Source of the DNA: Bacillus sp. P14.5
GTDB taxonomy: Bacteria; Bacillota; Bacilli; Bacillales; Bacillaceae_B
Direction of reading: 5' to 3'
DNA: 64,000 nt
NCBI RefSeq assembly: GCF_003316765.1
Contig: NZ_NIJF01000066.1
Location: 97,522-161,521, forward strand
A model generated the notes under the pieces. It was not told where the DNA came from, ran no database searches, and saw only the letters and a program-made list of their open reading frames with translations. Position 1 is the stretch's first letter, and the number at the start of each line of letters is the position of its first letter. Below are positions 47,880-56,479 of the stretch, one piece after another. The translations under genes and the position numbers were made by a program.

Positions 47880-47935
47880 TAAACTCTTAGTATCCGGGGA
47901 AAAATCAGGCTTTGGGGATTTTTCCGAAAGCAACA
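47880..47935. other. Hairpin-containing intergenic spacer
   Basis: GGAAAAATC and GATTTTTCC arms around 47899-47928 form a stem with no T-tract. The 256-base spacer 47795-48050 otherwise shows no gene and ends with a GGGACA repeat. Confidence 0.4.
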
Positions 47936-47992
47936 ATATATGCGAATACAGTCTTTTTAAAAGAGGTAAAAGAAAAAGCCGCAGTAATCTAA

Positions 47993-48030
47993 TGGGACAC
48001 GGAACCTGTCCCTTTGTCCCGCCAAAAAAA
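47993..48030. repeat. GGGACA-family short repeat
   Basis: GGGACACGGAACCTGTCCCT then TTGTCCCGCC, ending 20 bases before the next ATG. Confidence 0.6.
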
Positions 48031-48050
48031 TAATAGGATGGTGTTATTTA

Positions 48051-49244
48051 ATGGAAAAGTTATATCAGCAGCTTGACCAATTGTACGATGAAATGGTGGA
48101 GGTGTTCCGCCACCTGCATATGCATCCTGAACTTTCTTTTCAAGAAGTGGAAACGCCTAAATTTATCGCAAACTATCATACTCAGCTGGGACATGAGGTC
48201 CGCACAGAAGTCGGCGGCAGAGGTGTAGTTGCAAAACTGAAAGGCGGCAAGCCTGGGCCGACTATCGCGTTGCGTGCCGACTTTGACGCCCTGCCGATCC
48301 AGGAAGAAACCGATCTCCCTCACAAGTCCAAAGTGGATGGCGTGATGCATGCGTGCGGCCATGACGGCCATACGGCGGAACTGCTGATCCTGGCAAAAGC
48401 GCTTAATAAGATGAAGGAAGAGCTTCAAGGTACCATCGTGTTCATCCATCAGCACGCTGAAGAATATCAACCGGGCGGAGCGGTTGCCATGATCGAGGAC
48501 GGCTGTCTTGAAGGGGTGGATGCCATCTTTGGTACTCACTTATGGGCCAATGCGCCTGTCGGGGAAATAAGCTACCGTTCCGGCCCGGTAATGGCTGCAG
48601 CTGATCGTTTCCATGTCACGATTCAAGGTAAAGGCGGACATGGTGCCCAGCCTCACCTGACAAAAGACTCTGTTGTGATTGCGTCCCAAGTAGTAATGAA
48701 CCTGCAGCAAATCGTCGCCCGCCGCGTTGATCCGCTTGAATCCGCAGTAGTATCCATCGGGAACTTTGTTGCGAAGAATGCGTTTAACGTTATCGCTGAT
48801 TCAGTAGAGCTGACAGGAACAGTAAGGTCCTTTAAAGAAGAAGTGCGCGAATCAGTGAAAACTGAAATTGAGCGTGTCATAAAAGGGGCTTGTCTTTCTG
48901 CTGATGCCGACTATAAATACGAATTTGTCAAAGGTTATCCTGCCGTTGTCAATCACCAGGAAGAAACCGAGTTCTTAGCAGAAATCGCTGAATCGGTTCC
49001 AGGAGTGAAAAAGGTTTGTGAAGCGGCTCCTCGAATGGGCGGGGAAGATTTCTCCTATTATTTGCAGCACGTAAAAGGAACTTTCTTCTTCACAGGAGCC
49101 GGCGACCCGGACTGGAAAGAGACGTATCCTCATCACCATCCTAAGTTTAAAATCAGTGAAGAATCGATGCTTGTAGCTGCAAAGACATTGGGGAAAGCTG
49201 TGGTTGAATATGCGAAGAAGGGATCACCGGTTCCTGTGGTGTAG
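48051..49244 (+). CDS. M20 family N-acyl-amino acid amidohydrolase
   Basis: 397-residue M20D-type metallohydrolase: HMHPELSFQEVETPKFI, LRADFDALPIQEET, MHACGHDGHTAELL, QHAEEYQPGGAVAMI, GKGGHGAQPH and MGGEDFSYYL. This is the aminoacylase/hippurate hydrolase subgroup. Starts 5-6 bases after AGGATGG-type RBS. It ends the transporter-amidohydrolase group. Confidence 0.92.
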   Translation: MEKLYQQLDQLYDEMVEVFRHLHMHPELSFQEVETPKFIANYHTQLGHEVRTEVGGRGVVAKLKGGKPGPTIALRADFDALPIQEETDLPHKSKVDGVMHACGHDGHTAELLILAKALNKMKEELQGTIVFIHQHAEEYQPGGAVAMIEDGCLEGVDAIFGTHLWANAPVGEISYRSGPVMAAADRFHVTIQGKGGHGAQPHLTKDSVVIASQVVMNLQQIVARRVDPLESAVVSIGNFVAKNAFNVIADSVELTGTVRSFKEEVRESVKTEIERVIKGACLSADADYKYEFVKGYPAVVNHQEETEFLAEIAESVPGVKKVCEAAPRMGGEDFSYYLQHVKGTFFFTGAGDPDWKETYPHHHPKFKISEESMLVAAKTLGKAVVEYAKKGSPVPVV

Positions 49245-49310
49245 TAAGCGGGACACTGGGGACATAGGGACAGGTTCCTTGTCCTGCCATATATTTACAG
49301 CGAACTACAG
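49245..49310. repeat. GGGACA-family repeat
   Basis: GCGGGACACTGGGGACATAG, GGACAGGTTCCTTGTCCTGC and CATATATTTACAG, directly after the M20 stop. Confidence 0.65.
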
Positions 49311-49336
49311 GGGCAGATAATGCCGGATTTTATATA

Positions 49337-49375
49337 GAAGAGACATGTCTAAATAAACTGGCATGTCTCTTTTCT
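49337..49375 (+). terminator. AGAGACATG-type hairpin terminator
   Basis: AGAGACATG (49339-49347) pairs with CATGTCTCT (49362-49370), followed by TTTCTATTTTTT. Confidence 0.85.
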
Positions 49376-49393
49376 ATTTTTTACTGAGTTGAA

Positions 49394-49425
49394 ATGGGAC
49401 ACGGGACCTGCCCCTCCGTCCCAAG
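49394..49425. repeat. GGGACA-family short repeat
   Basis: GGGACACGGGACCTGCCCCT then CCGTCCC, six bases before the minus-strand gene end at 49431. Confidence 0.6.
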
Positions 49426-49430
49426 CGCAC

Positions 49431-50750
49431 CTAATTCCTCACAATAATATTAATAATCTCCTGACCGAATTCCTCCGCTTTTTTTGGTCCAATTCCATCT
49501 ATCTCTAAGAGTGCATCCATGGTGACCGGCCTCTTGTCGAGAATTAATTCTAAGGTGTTATTCGTAAAGATGTAGTATGGCTTAACATTTAATTCCTTAG
49601 AACGGGTGGTTCTGAATTCTGTCAGGGCTGATCTGACTTGTTCAGTACTTTGTTTTTGCGGCTGAACAACAGCTGAGTTTACTCTGGCGGCTTGTTCATT
49701 TGCTGAGGAACTTTCGGAACTATGGCTCTTTATAATAGACACTATTTCTTTACCGTACTCCTCCACTTTTTTAGGGCCGATGCCTTCAATTTCTAAAAGC
49801 TGTCTCAACGTGAGTGGTTTTTTCTCAAGCAGACTCTCAAGAATCTTGTTTGTATAAATATGATAGGGTTTCACGTTGGATTCCCTTGAACGTTTTAGAC
49901 GAAATTCTGTTAGGGCTGCTTTTAAGTTATCTTCCTTTGTGCAATTCTTGCTTTCGGCAGGTGGATTGGTAGATTCGTCCTGCGGTGATGTCTGAGGTTT
50001 TTCTAACAAGTAATCCTCAGGGTTAAACACTTTTTCTCTGCTGAATTTCAGGATTGTATCGGCTATTTCATACAGCTGCTGGTCGGACATGAATACTGGT
50101 GACTTCTTCTCTAATTCATTTTTTATAAAATGCTTGATTTGGTCATGCCGCAAAACATTGGATTGGATATATGCCGGGGCATTCTTGGAGACTTCTAATA
50201 TCGTTTTGGGGTTTGCGAAAGTAACAGCATATTTAACAGGGCAGTTTTCTATTGCTCCTTCTTTTTTAAGAAGCTTTTCAAGGATGCTTACGTGACGTTC
50301 TACTTGATTAATCGGGCTGTACATTCCTTCTTTGTTGACCACTCTGTTGTTTTTAGTAATCACCCGTTGAAATTCGCCTTTCTCCGTAACATGTATATTG
50401 CCAAACAACTTCTTCACTTCGATAATCATAATGAATTTATGGGTAATAACCACAAAATCCAGCTGAGCAGAATAATCCTCATACTCAATATAAACATCGT
50501 GTAAAATCAGCAACGGGAGCATAGAATGCTGCAGCTCATATAATACATTTTTTTCTCCTGTTTGTCCTATGGTGAATAATTTCAACTGGTTTTTTACTTT
50601 TTTCAGATCGACGGAGGGATTATTCCCTTCTGCCAGTCTTATTAGTGCCGTAATTATAGAGGAATTCTCATTGAATGGTTTATAAATCTTAGGTTCTTTT
50701 AGTTCTCTTTTATCAGTCAGGACATTGAGGACATTTTTAAGAAAAGACAT
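49431..50750 (-). CDS. NERD-domain protein with two HRDC-like domains, paralogue B
   Basis: 439 residues, collinear with paralogue A (39088-40404) over its whole length, with the same NERD core (DFVVITHKFIMIIEVKKLFG) and two HRDC-like modules. ATG 50750 begins MSFLKNVLNVLTDKREL; the longer reading to 50996 is promoter sequence. Upstream DNA is also shared with paralogue A (ACTATGTAACTTTTTGT; TTATAGCAAAAAGTGGAAAG), so gene and promoter duplicated together. Main differences are in the linker between NERD and HRDC parts. Confidence 0.88.
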   Translation of the reverse strand: MSFLKNVLNVLTDKRELKEPKIYKPFNENSSIITALIRLAEGNNPSVDLKKVKNQLKLFTIGQTGEKNVLYELQHSMLPLLILHDVYIEYEDYSAQLDFVVITHKFIMIIEVKKLFGNIHVTEKGEFQRVITKNNRVVNKEGMYSPINQVERHVSILEKLLKKEGAIENCPVKYAVTFANPKTILEVSKNAPAYIQSNVLRHDQIKHFIKNELEKKSPVFMSDQQLYEIADTILKFSREKVFNPEDYLLEKPQTSPQDESTNPPAESKNCTKEDNLKAALTEFRLKRSRESNVKPYHIYTNKILESLLEKKPLTLRQLLEIEGIGPKKVEEYGKEIVSIIKSHSSESSSANEQAARVNSAVVQPQKQSTEQVRSALTEFRTTRSKELNVKPYYIFTNNTLELILDKRPVTMDALLEIDGIGPKKAEEFGQEIINIIVRN

Positions 50751-51050
50751 TCTTTCCCCCCTTTCGAGATTTTGTTTTGCCGAAATACTATGTAACTTTT
50801 TGTAAGCTATAGTATTATTATAGCAAAAAGTGGAAAGTTTTGGCGGAAGTATTTGGTTTATAAGAACGGGGGCACCTTCCTGAAAAAGCTGATGTCTATA
50901 AAAGTTTCGAGCATCTTTTATTAGAGCGGGGACGTCTGCGGCATAATTTTTCTGTACCTGAGACAAGGGACCTTCGTCCTGAGCTTTTTCAATCATGTGC
51001 AGGAAAAAGCAATCATAGAGTTATAAAGGGGAAAATGGGGAGGCGGAAAT

Positions 51051-52004
51051 ATGGTTTGGATTTTTTATCTAGTTGCGTTAGTAATATTATTCAATGGCGG
51101 GCATCATTTAGGTGGAGCTATAGCGGCACTTATCGGTTTTCCTATCTGTATACTATGGTCGTCCAGGAAGGGAAAAAAGCCTGGAAACGAAGTCACAATG
51201 GAATACAAAGGAATAGGTCAGTCGGTGGGTGTAACAACGTCCAGCTATGACTCTGCTAAATCAAAAAAGTCACGGAAAAAGGAAGAATACATACCTGGTG
51301 ATACGGCAGGGTATTACGAGGACCCGGACAACATCTACTTGCAGGAAATCGACAGACGGGAGGAACGTAGGAGAAGAGAACATGATTATTCATATTCAAA
51401 TGAAGGAGACAGTTTTTCTGCTAAAAGGGAAAGCGAAAGGGCGAAGCGGAAGGCGTTGGAAGAGGAGGCTTATCTTCTCCGGAAACATAATGCTGACCAC
51501 TGGAAAGTAAAAGCAGCCGATGATGCCTTAGGCCGTACACAAAGAGAACGTGACTGGGAAAACGAAAAGCAGGATTACCAGCCCGTATGTGATACGTGCA
51601 ATCACTGGGAGTCCCAATGCCGTTGCTGTAATACTTGTGAGGAGTACCCATGTAAGTGCTGTTACAAATGCAAGGAATATCCCTGCGAATGCTGTGAGGA
51701 ATGCGGTGAGGCGAGATGCCGTTGTTGTTCAAAGTGTGAGACATACCCTTGTGAATGCTGTGATGAGTGCGGACAGCCGGACAGTTACTGCCGCTGCTGC
51801 AGCCGTTGTAATTCTTATCCTTGTGAATGCTGCGATGAATGTGGAGAAGCAAATTGCCGCTGTTGCCGGTCGTGCGATTCATACCCTTGCCAGTGCTGCA
51901 GGACATGTGATGATCATCCATGCCGGTGCTGTTCAAGGTGCGATTCGTATCCATGTGAGTGCTGTGACGATTGCGGCCAGCCGAATCGGTATTGTCGTTG
52001 TTAA
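51051..52004 (+). CDS. Membrane-anchored cysteine-repeat protein (48 Cys)
   Basis: 317 residues. N-terminal hydrophobic segment (MVWIFYLVALVILFNGGHHL and a second helix), a charged Lys/Glu/Arg linker with EERRRREHDYSYSNEGD, then ~137 residues built of 11- to 13-residue units of the form CC-x2-C-x4-C-x (examples CCYKCKEYPCE, CCEECGEARCR, CCDECGQPDSYCR). The tail holds 48 cysteines, mostly with acidic and tyrosine-proline spacers, fit for metal binding or dense disulphides. ATG 51051 follows GGGGAGG. No family recognised. A 53-bp tandem array starts 9 bases after its stop. Confidence 0.75.
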   Translation: MVWIFYLVALVILFNGGHHLGGAIAALIGFPICILWSSRKGKKPGNEVTMEYKGIGQSVGVTTSSYDSAKSKKSRKKEEYIPGDTAGYYEDPDNIYLQEIDRREERRRREHDYSYSNEGDSFSAKRESERAKRKALEEEAYLLRKHNADHWKVKAADDALGRTQRERDWENEKQDYQPVCDTCNHWESQCRCCNTCEEYPCKCCYKCKEYPCECCEECGEARCRCCSKCETYPCECCDECGQPDSYCRCCSRCNSYPCECCDECGEANCRCCRSCDSYPCQCCRTCDDHPCRCCSRCDSYPCECCDDCGQPNRYCRC

Positions 52005-52012
52005 GTACTCAG

Positions 52013-52760
52013 GGAGATATGTTTCTTGGTTCAAGAGAGCTCGGTGGGTACATGAGTTGTAGGGTTTGGTCAAAGATATGTATCCAGAGGTGGCTTGTGG
52101 ATACATGAGTTGTAGGTTCTGGTCAGAGATATGTATCCAAGTGAGCCGGGTGGATACATGAGTTACAGGTTTGGGTTAGAGATATGTATCCAAGGTAGCC
52201 CGGTGGATACAAGAGTAGCAGGTTTTGTTCCGAGATATGTATCCAGAGGTGGCGGGTGGATACATGAGTTGTGGGTTTTAGTCAGAGATATGTATCCAGA
52301 GGTGGCGGGTGGATACATGAGTTGTAGGTTTTAGTCCGAGATATGTATCCAAGTGAGCCGGGTGGATACATGAGTTTGTAGTTTTAGTCCGAGATATGTA
52401 TCCAAGTGAGCCCGGTGGGTACAAGAGTTGTAGTTTTTAGATCGAGATATGTATCCAAGGTAGCCCGGTGGATTCATGAGTTGTAGTTTTAGTCAGAGAT
52501 ATGTATCCAGAGGTTGCAGGTGGGTACAAGAGTTGTAGTTTTTAGACCGAGATATGTATCCAAGGAGGACTGGTGGGTACAAGAGTTGTAGTTTTTGTTC
52601 CGAGATATGTATCTAGAGATGGCAGGTGGGTACAAGAGTTGTAGTTTTTAGACCAAGATATGAATCCAAGGAGGGCGGGTGGGTACATGAGTTGTAGGTT
52701 TTAGTCAAAGATAGGTACCTAAGAGAGTCCAGTGGATATATGCGTTATATATTTTAGCCA
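52013..52760 (+). repeat. 53-bp tandem hairpin array 1 (~14 units)
   Basis: About 14 contiguous degenerate units of 53 bp. Each carries GATATGTATCC, a 13-base variable loop such as AAGTGAGCCGGGT, then GGATACATGAGTTGT and an AT-rich connector. ATGTATCC and GGATACAT are inverted, so each unit can form an 8-bp stem. Starts 9 bases after the cysteine-repeat gene stop and ends before the convergent gene at 53039. Confidence 0.9.
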
Positions 52761-52920
52761 GAGAAATGATCAGGATAGCCGGATGTAAATATAAGCTGAA
52801 GTTGAAAGCTCCACTGTAAAATAGTTAGTTACAGCTTACTAGGAATGATCTCCCTTTCTATATTTAGTTTCTTAACGGCGGTGGGAGAGTTTCGACGCAT
52901 GGCTGATGAGTGTATATATG

Positions 52921-52955
52921 AGCAGTGTTTGGCAGGCGAAAAAAACACTGCTCAC
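52921..52955. terminator. Hairpin between convergent genes
   Basis: GAGCAGTGTTT pairs perfectly with AAACACTGCTC around a 12-base loop containing GGCAGGCG. No U-tract on the plus strand; on the minus strand the loop side is T-rich. Could terminate either unit. Confidence 0.5.
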
Positions 52956-53038
52956 TCTGAACTCGAACCGACATACAAAATTAGTATGCCGGTGATTAGT
53001 TCTTGTTAGATAACGTCCATCCTGTAATCACACCCTTA

Positions 53039-53281
53039 TTAAGGACGCTCCAGCACCTTAGCGAGCATAAGGTGGATGACTTCATGGTCACGCGGGTCAT
53101 GGAGCTGGTAGTTATCGCCCGGCAATGTATACCACTCCTCAGCACCAACATAAGTGATTTCGAGTGTGAGAACCCCATTATCATCACAGGTGGTTCTCAG
53201 TTGAAGTTCCCCGCTGATGACGCCGACTTCAGAGGTCATGACTCCATGTGTCGCGGTAAAGGTTGAAGATTTTTTATCCAT
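53039..53281 (-). CDS. Small conserved-looking protein of unknown function
   Basis: 80-residue soluble protein with no signal peptide: starts MDKKSSTFTATHGVMTSEVG and contains LRTTCDDNGVLTLEITYVGA and HEVIHLMLAKVLERP. ATG 53281 follows AAAGGGGG by eight bases; the extension to 53314 is untranslated. No family recognised. It lies downstream of the secreted nuclease on the same strand and may be cotranscribed. Confidence 0.6.
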   Translation of the reverse strand: MDKKSSTFTATHGVMTSEVGVISGELQLRTTCDDNGVLTLEITYVGAEEWYTLPGDNYQLHDPRDHEVIHLMLAKVLERP

Positions 53282-53359
53282 AAAACTAACCCCCTTTGGG
53301 ATTTGATTATACATCAGGGTTGCCGGTAGTAAAGGCAGCCCTGATGTAATTACGATAGC

Positions 53360-53992
53360 TTAGTAATGGCAGGTGTTCAGCATTGTTTGCAGTGCCGATT
53401 TTTCAGACGATTGGAGGCTCAGGTTCCATTCATGCTTTGTGTTGATCCACCACTTCGCGTATCCGCAGTGGGCACTGTAGCGGGTTGGCTGCCATGTTGA
53501 AGGATCCTGGTCACCCTTGGAACGGTTGGAGCTGGCGGTGACCGCGATCAGGTGCGGGCCGCTGAGGTCGTTGGCGAAATCTTCACGTTTTTCCGTTGAC
53601 CAGCTGCTGGCTCCGGACCGCCACGCTTCAGCTAATGGTACCATGTGATCAATGTCGAGTTCAGATGGAGAATATACAGTCACTCCATCGTAGTAGCTGT
53701 ACCATTTACCGGATGTTACAGGACAGTCTTCGCTGTAGTAATCAGCGTCACGCTGCAGGACTAACTGGCGGGTATCGCAGCCGCTGCCCTGACCAATCCA
53801 ATGGGGAAACTTTTCGCGCGAGTAACCGGACATGGAGCTTTCGGATTTTACTGTTAATGAGTTCAGCTGAGATTGAGCGGCTGACTTGGTTGGTGTGCCC
53901 GGTAGAAATGCAGAAGCGGACTGCAGGTCAAATTGTAAAGCGGCAAACGAGATCAGCAAAGCAAAAACAAACATCATCGATTTCTTCAACAT
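53360..53992 (-). CDS. Secreted HNH nuclease (GmrSD/DUF1524 type)
   Basis: 210 residues with a signal peptide (MLKKSMMFVFALLISFAALQ, likely cut after ASA around residue 27). HNH core: LDIDHMVPLAEAWRSGAS, FANDLSGPHLIAVTASSNRS and KGDQDPSTWQPTR. Two Cys pairs may form disulphides. Proteins of this type are extracellular DNases in Bacillus and actinobacteria. Start follows an AGGAGGC-type RBS (reverse strand of GCCTCCT). Confidence 0.85.
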   Translation of the reverse strand: MLKKSMMFVFALLISFAALQFDLQSASAFLPGTPTKSAAQSQLNSLTVKSESSMSGYSREKFPHWIGQGSGCDTRQLVLQRDADYYSEDCPVTSGKWYSYYDGVTVYSPSELDIDHMVPLAEAWRSGASSWSTEKREDFANDLSGPHLIAVTASSNRSKGDQDPSTWQPTRYSAHCGYAKWWINTKHEWNLSLQSSEKSALQTMLNTCHY

Positions 53993-54516
53993 GGAAATGC
54001 CTCCTGTTATGTAATTTTATATATCAGCATCTCTGTTCATTTTTACAATGAAAAGATGTTAATACCGGGTAAGGTGGTTGCCGCTTTGACGGCTGAGACA
54101 TTTCTGAGGGGTGATTAATAGTTTGCGAGTGCGCCTCTCTACTGGAAATCATAGTACACTGTAGAATTTTTTAACAAGTTAATAGTTTGTAAATAAGCTG
54201 TTATTTAAGGGTGGCGCCAAGTTGGATAAACCGCGCCCTGATCAAGATTGATGACTTATAATGATTCATCGGGCTCTTGAATTTTCCAGAGTTGAATAGA
54301 ATGGCAGTCTGGAGGTGCGAAGGTTGATAACTTTGTTGTGCACTTCTGCCTGGTTCATTAGGACGTCGGGCATATGGGTGTGGTTTACTTAAACTTAACA
54401 ACACTTTTCGTTTCCAGGCGGCTGGTTTTGTCATAAAAGATTAGCCAGACCTTAACCTTTCCTTAATCTTCCTTTAGTATCATAGACAGGAAGATTATGA
54501 AAATAGAAGGTGACAT
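53993..54516. other. Divergent intergenic region, no gene seen
   Basis: 524 bases between the nuclease (minus) and the HAD gene (plus). No convincing coding frame; AT-rich near 54150-54200. Promoters of both genes must lie here but none can be called confidently. Confidence 0.4.
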
Positions 54517-55380
54517 ATGTTGGCAGAAGAGAGAGCAATCAAGGCCGTTGTATTTGACTTGGACGGCACACTGTATGAGGATACACACCATTTTGATTTC
54601 TATGCGGAGCGTCTTAAAGCGCGGACGGCGGCAGAGCATCAAGGAAGTTTTGAAGATGATTATCAGAAAATCATAAAGGGAGTACATCCTCTCCGGATCG
54701 GCCGGATTTATGATGTTTCCCGGGATTTGATTTTGATACATAAGAACGGCAGTGTGTCCGAGGCTTTCACCTGGGACGGCGAGAAGCTGGATGAGGAGGG
54801 GGTAAGGGACTTATATCGAGAAAAGCTGTTGTTTGATATGGATACCATGTTTAATGTCGGTGATTTATGGTGGGTACCGAATTCCATCGGCCGGCATTAC
54901 GGCCTCACAAGCAGTGACTCTGCGGAGGCATTTAGGGAAACCAGGACCTTCATGACCACACCGGATTTTCAGATGAACACGATTCAGGCTTTCAATGAAA
55001 TTCTGGAGGAGGTAAAAGAGGGTGTGCAGGTCGTTCTCCTTACTAACAGCCCGGAAGAAGACAGTGAAATCATTTTAGAGAAGCTGGGACTGAAAGATTC
55101 ATTCCACGTAAAGATTTTTAATGGCAATAAGCCTTTAAAAACAAAGGAAAGATTCGCACTGATCAGGGAAAAAACAGGTATTGAGTACAATGAGATGCTG
55201 AGTGTCGGCGATAATTTGATTAATGAAATTCAGCCGGCAAAAGAGCTGGGGTGCTCTACAATCCTGATTGATCCCCATGTGATTGGAGAACATGGCGATG
55301 CAGATTATATCGTCCGCAATATTGAAGGGGTCGTCCCGATTCTGGCTGAGTTAGTCCTTGGAAAAACGATGGTGAAATAA
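54517..55380 (+). CDS. HAD-superfamily hydrolase
   Basis: 287-residue HAD phosphatase-like protein with an extended cap. Motif I AVVFDLDGTLYED, motif II VVLLTNSPEED, motif III lysine near NGNKPLKTKERF and motif IV MLSVGDNLINEI. The cap (~residues 20-150) is not recognised; substrate unknown. ATG 54517 follows AAGGTG. Confidence 0.85.
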   Translation: MLAEERAIKAVVFDLDGTLYEDTHHFDFYAERLKARTAAEHQGSFEDDYQKIIKGVHPLRIGRIYDVSRDLILIHKNGSVSEAFTWDGEKLDEEGVRDLYREKLLFDMDTMFNVGDLWWVPNSIGRHYGLTSSDSAEAFRETRTFMTTPDFQMNTIQAFNEILEEVKEGVQVVLLTNSPEEDSEIILEKLGLKDSFHVKIFNGNKPLKTKERFALIREKTGIEYNEMLSVGDNLINEIQPAKELGCSTILIDPHVIGEHGDADYIVRNIEGVVPILAELVLGKTMVK

Positions 55381-55535
55381 TGACAGAGTGGATTTTCTAC
55401 ACAGTTTAGCGTCTGAGTGGAAAATCCATTCTTTTTACTTTATTAATAGAAAGAACGCAAAATTATAAGGGAAATGAGTAGACTCCCACAAGGAATATGG
55501 GTAAAATTGGATTAACCTATAAAGGAGTGATGTAT

Positions 55536-56438
55536 TTGTTAATCAAAGATCGAGAACCATCTCAAGAATTAGTGATGCTAAGAGGGTTGAAACCAAGGCT
55601 GCATTTTACAAATGAAGAGAAGAATTACCTTGATTACAAGGAAAAAGGATTCGAAGGAGAGCTGGCGTTTGATAAGCTGACCGAACCTCTCAGAGAAAAA
55701 ATGGTATTCTTAAACGATGTAACGTTGAAGCAAAATAATAACGAGTGTCAAATTGACTCCATGGCCATTGCTTCGAACAAGCTTCATACTTTTGAAGTCA
55801 AAAACTTTGAAGGAGACTATATTATAAAAGAGAACAAGTGGTTTTCCCCGAACAATATCATAGTGAAAAATCCACTCCTGCAAGTTCAGCGAACAGATGC
55901 GCTGCTGACTCAATTACTCCGCGACAAAGGCTTCCGCCATACCGTAGAATCCCATCTCATTTTCGTAAATCCCGAATTTCACCTATACGACATCCCGTCA
56001 AGCCTTCCCATTGTATACCCCACTCAGCTTAACCGCTTTATAGAAAAGCTCAACAATGAACCGGTAAAAATTACCCCATCCGACATGAAGTTAGCACAAA
56101 CCCTTCTTTCGCTTCATATCAATGAATCTACTTATTCCAACCTCCCGCACTACGATTATCAAACCCTTCAAAAGGGAATTGCCTGTCCCCGATGCCTCAA
56201 GTTGTACAGCCCTCCAAAATATACATCCTTTTATTGTGAATCATGCCAACTGCAAGAAAGAACGGAGCAAGCTGTTTTGAGAAGTATGGCAGAGTTTCAA
56301 CTGCTGTTTCCTTCTGAAAAATTAACTACTAATAGACTATTTGATTGGTGTGGAGTTTTTAAAGACAAACGAACGATCCGAAAGGTGTTAAAGGGTAACT
56401 GCCAACAGCAGGGGCATGGGGTGAGTTCTTATTTTTAG
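55536..56438 (+). CDS. NERD-domain protein
   Basis: ~300 residues. NERD core FEGELAFDKLTEPL, CQIDSMAIASNKLHTFEVKN (D and E-x-K), then a C-terminal zinc-ribbon (ACPRCLKLYSPPKYTSFYCE) and helical tail. TTG 55536 is eight bases after AAAGGAG and gives the usual MLIKDREPSQEL start; ATG 55497 is less likely. Array 2 begins ~45 bases after the stop. Confidence 0.82.
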   Translation: MLIKDREPSQELVMLRGLKPRLHFTNEEKNYLDYKEKGFEGELAFDKLTEPLREKMVFLNDVTLKQNNNECQIDSMAIASNKLHTFEVKNFEGDYIIKENKWFSPNNIIVKNPLLQVQRTDALLTQLLRDKGFRHTVESHLIFVNPEFHLYDIPSSLPIVYPTQLNRFIEKLNNEPVKITPSDMKLAQTLLSLHINESTYSNLPHYDYQTLQKGIACPRCLKLYSPPKYTSFYCESCQLQERTEQAVLRSMAEFQLLFPSEKLTTNRLFDWCGVFKDKRTIRKVLKGNCQQQGHGVSSYF

Positions 56439-56479
56439 GTAGTTTGGAGGCAAGGGTGGCTTCTGATAGATTGCAGCGG

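Noticed and set aside
50751..50996. N-terminal extension of NERD paralogue B
   Set aside because: Paralogue A lacks it and the shared upstream DNA is promoter-like, so the start is at 50750.
51421..51954. Minus-strand frame opposite the cysteine-repeat gene
   Set aside because: Shadow of a repetitive coding sequence; no RBS and unlikely composition.
52013..52760. CRISPR array
   Set aside because: Units are contiguous 53-bp variants with no unique spacers, no uniform direct repeat and no cas genes nearby.
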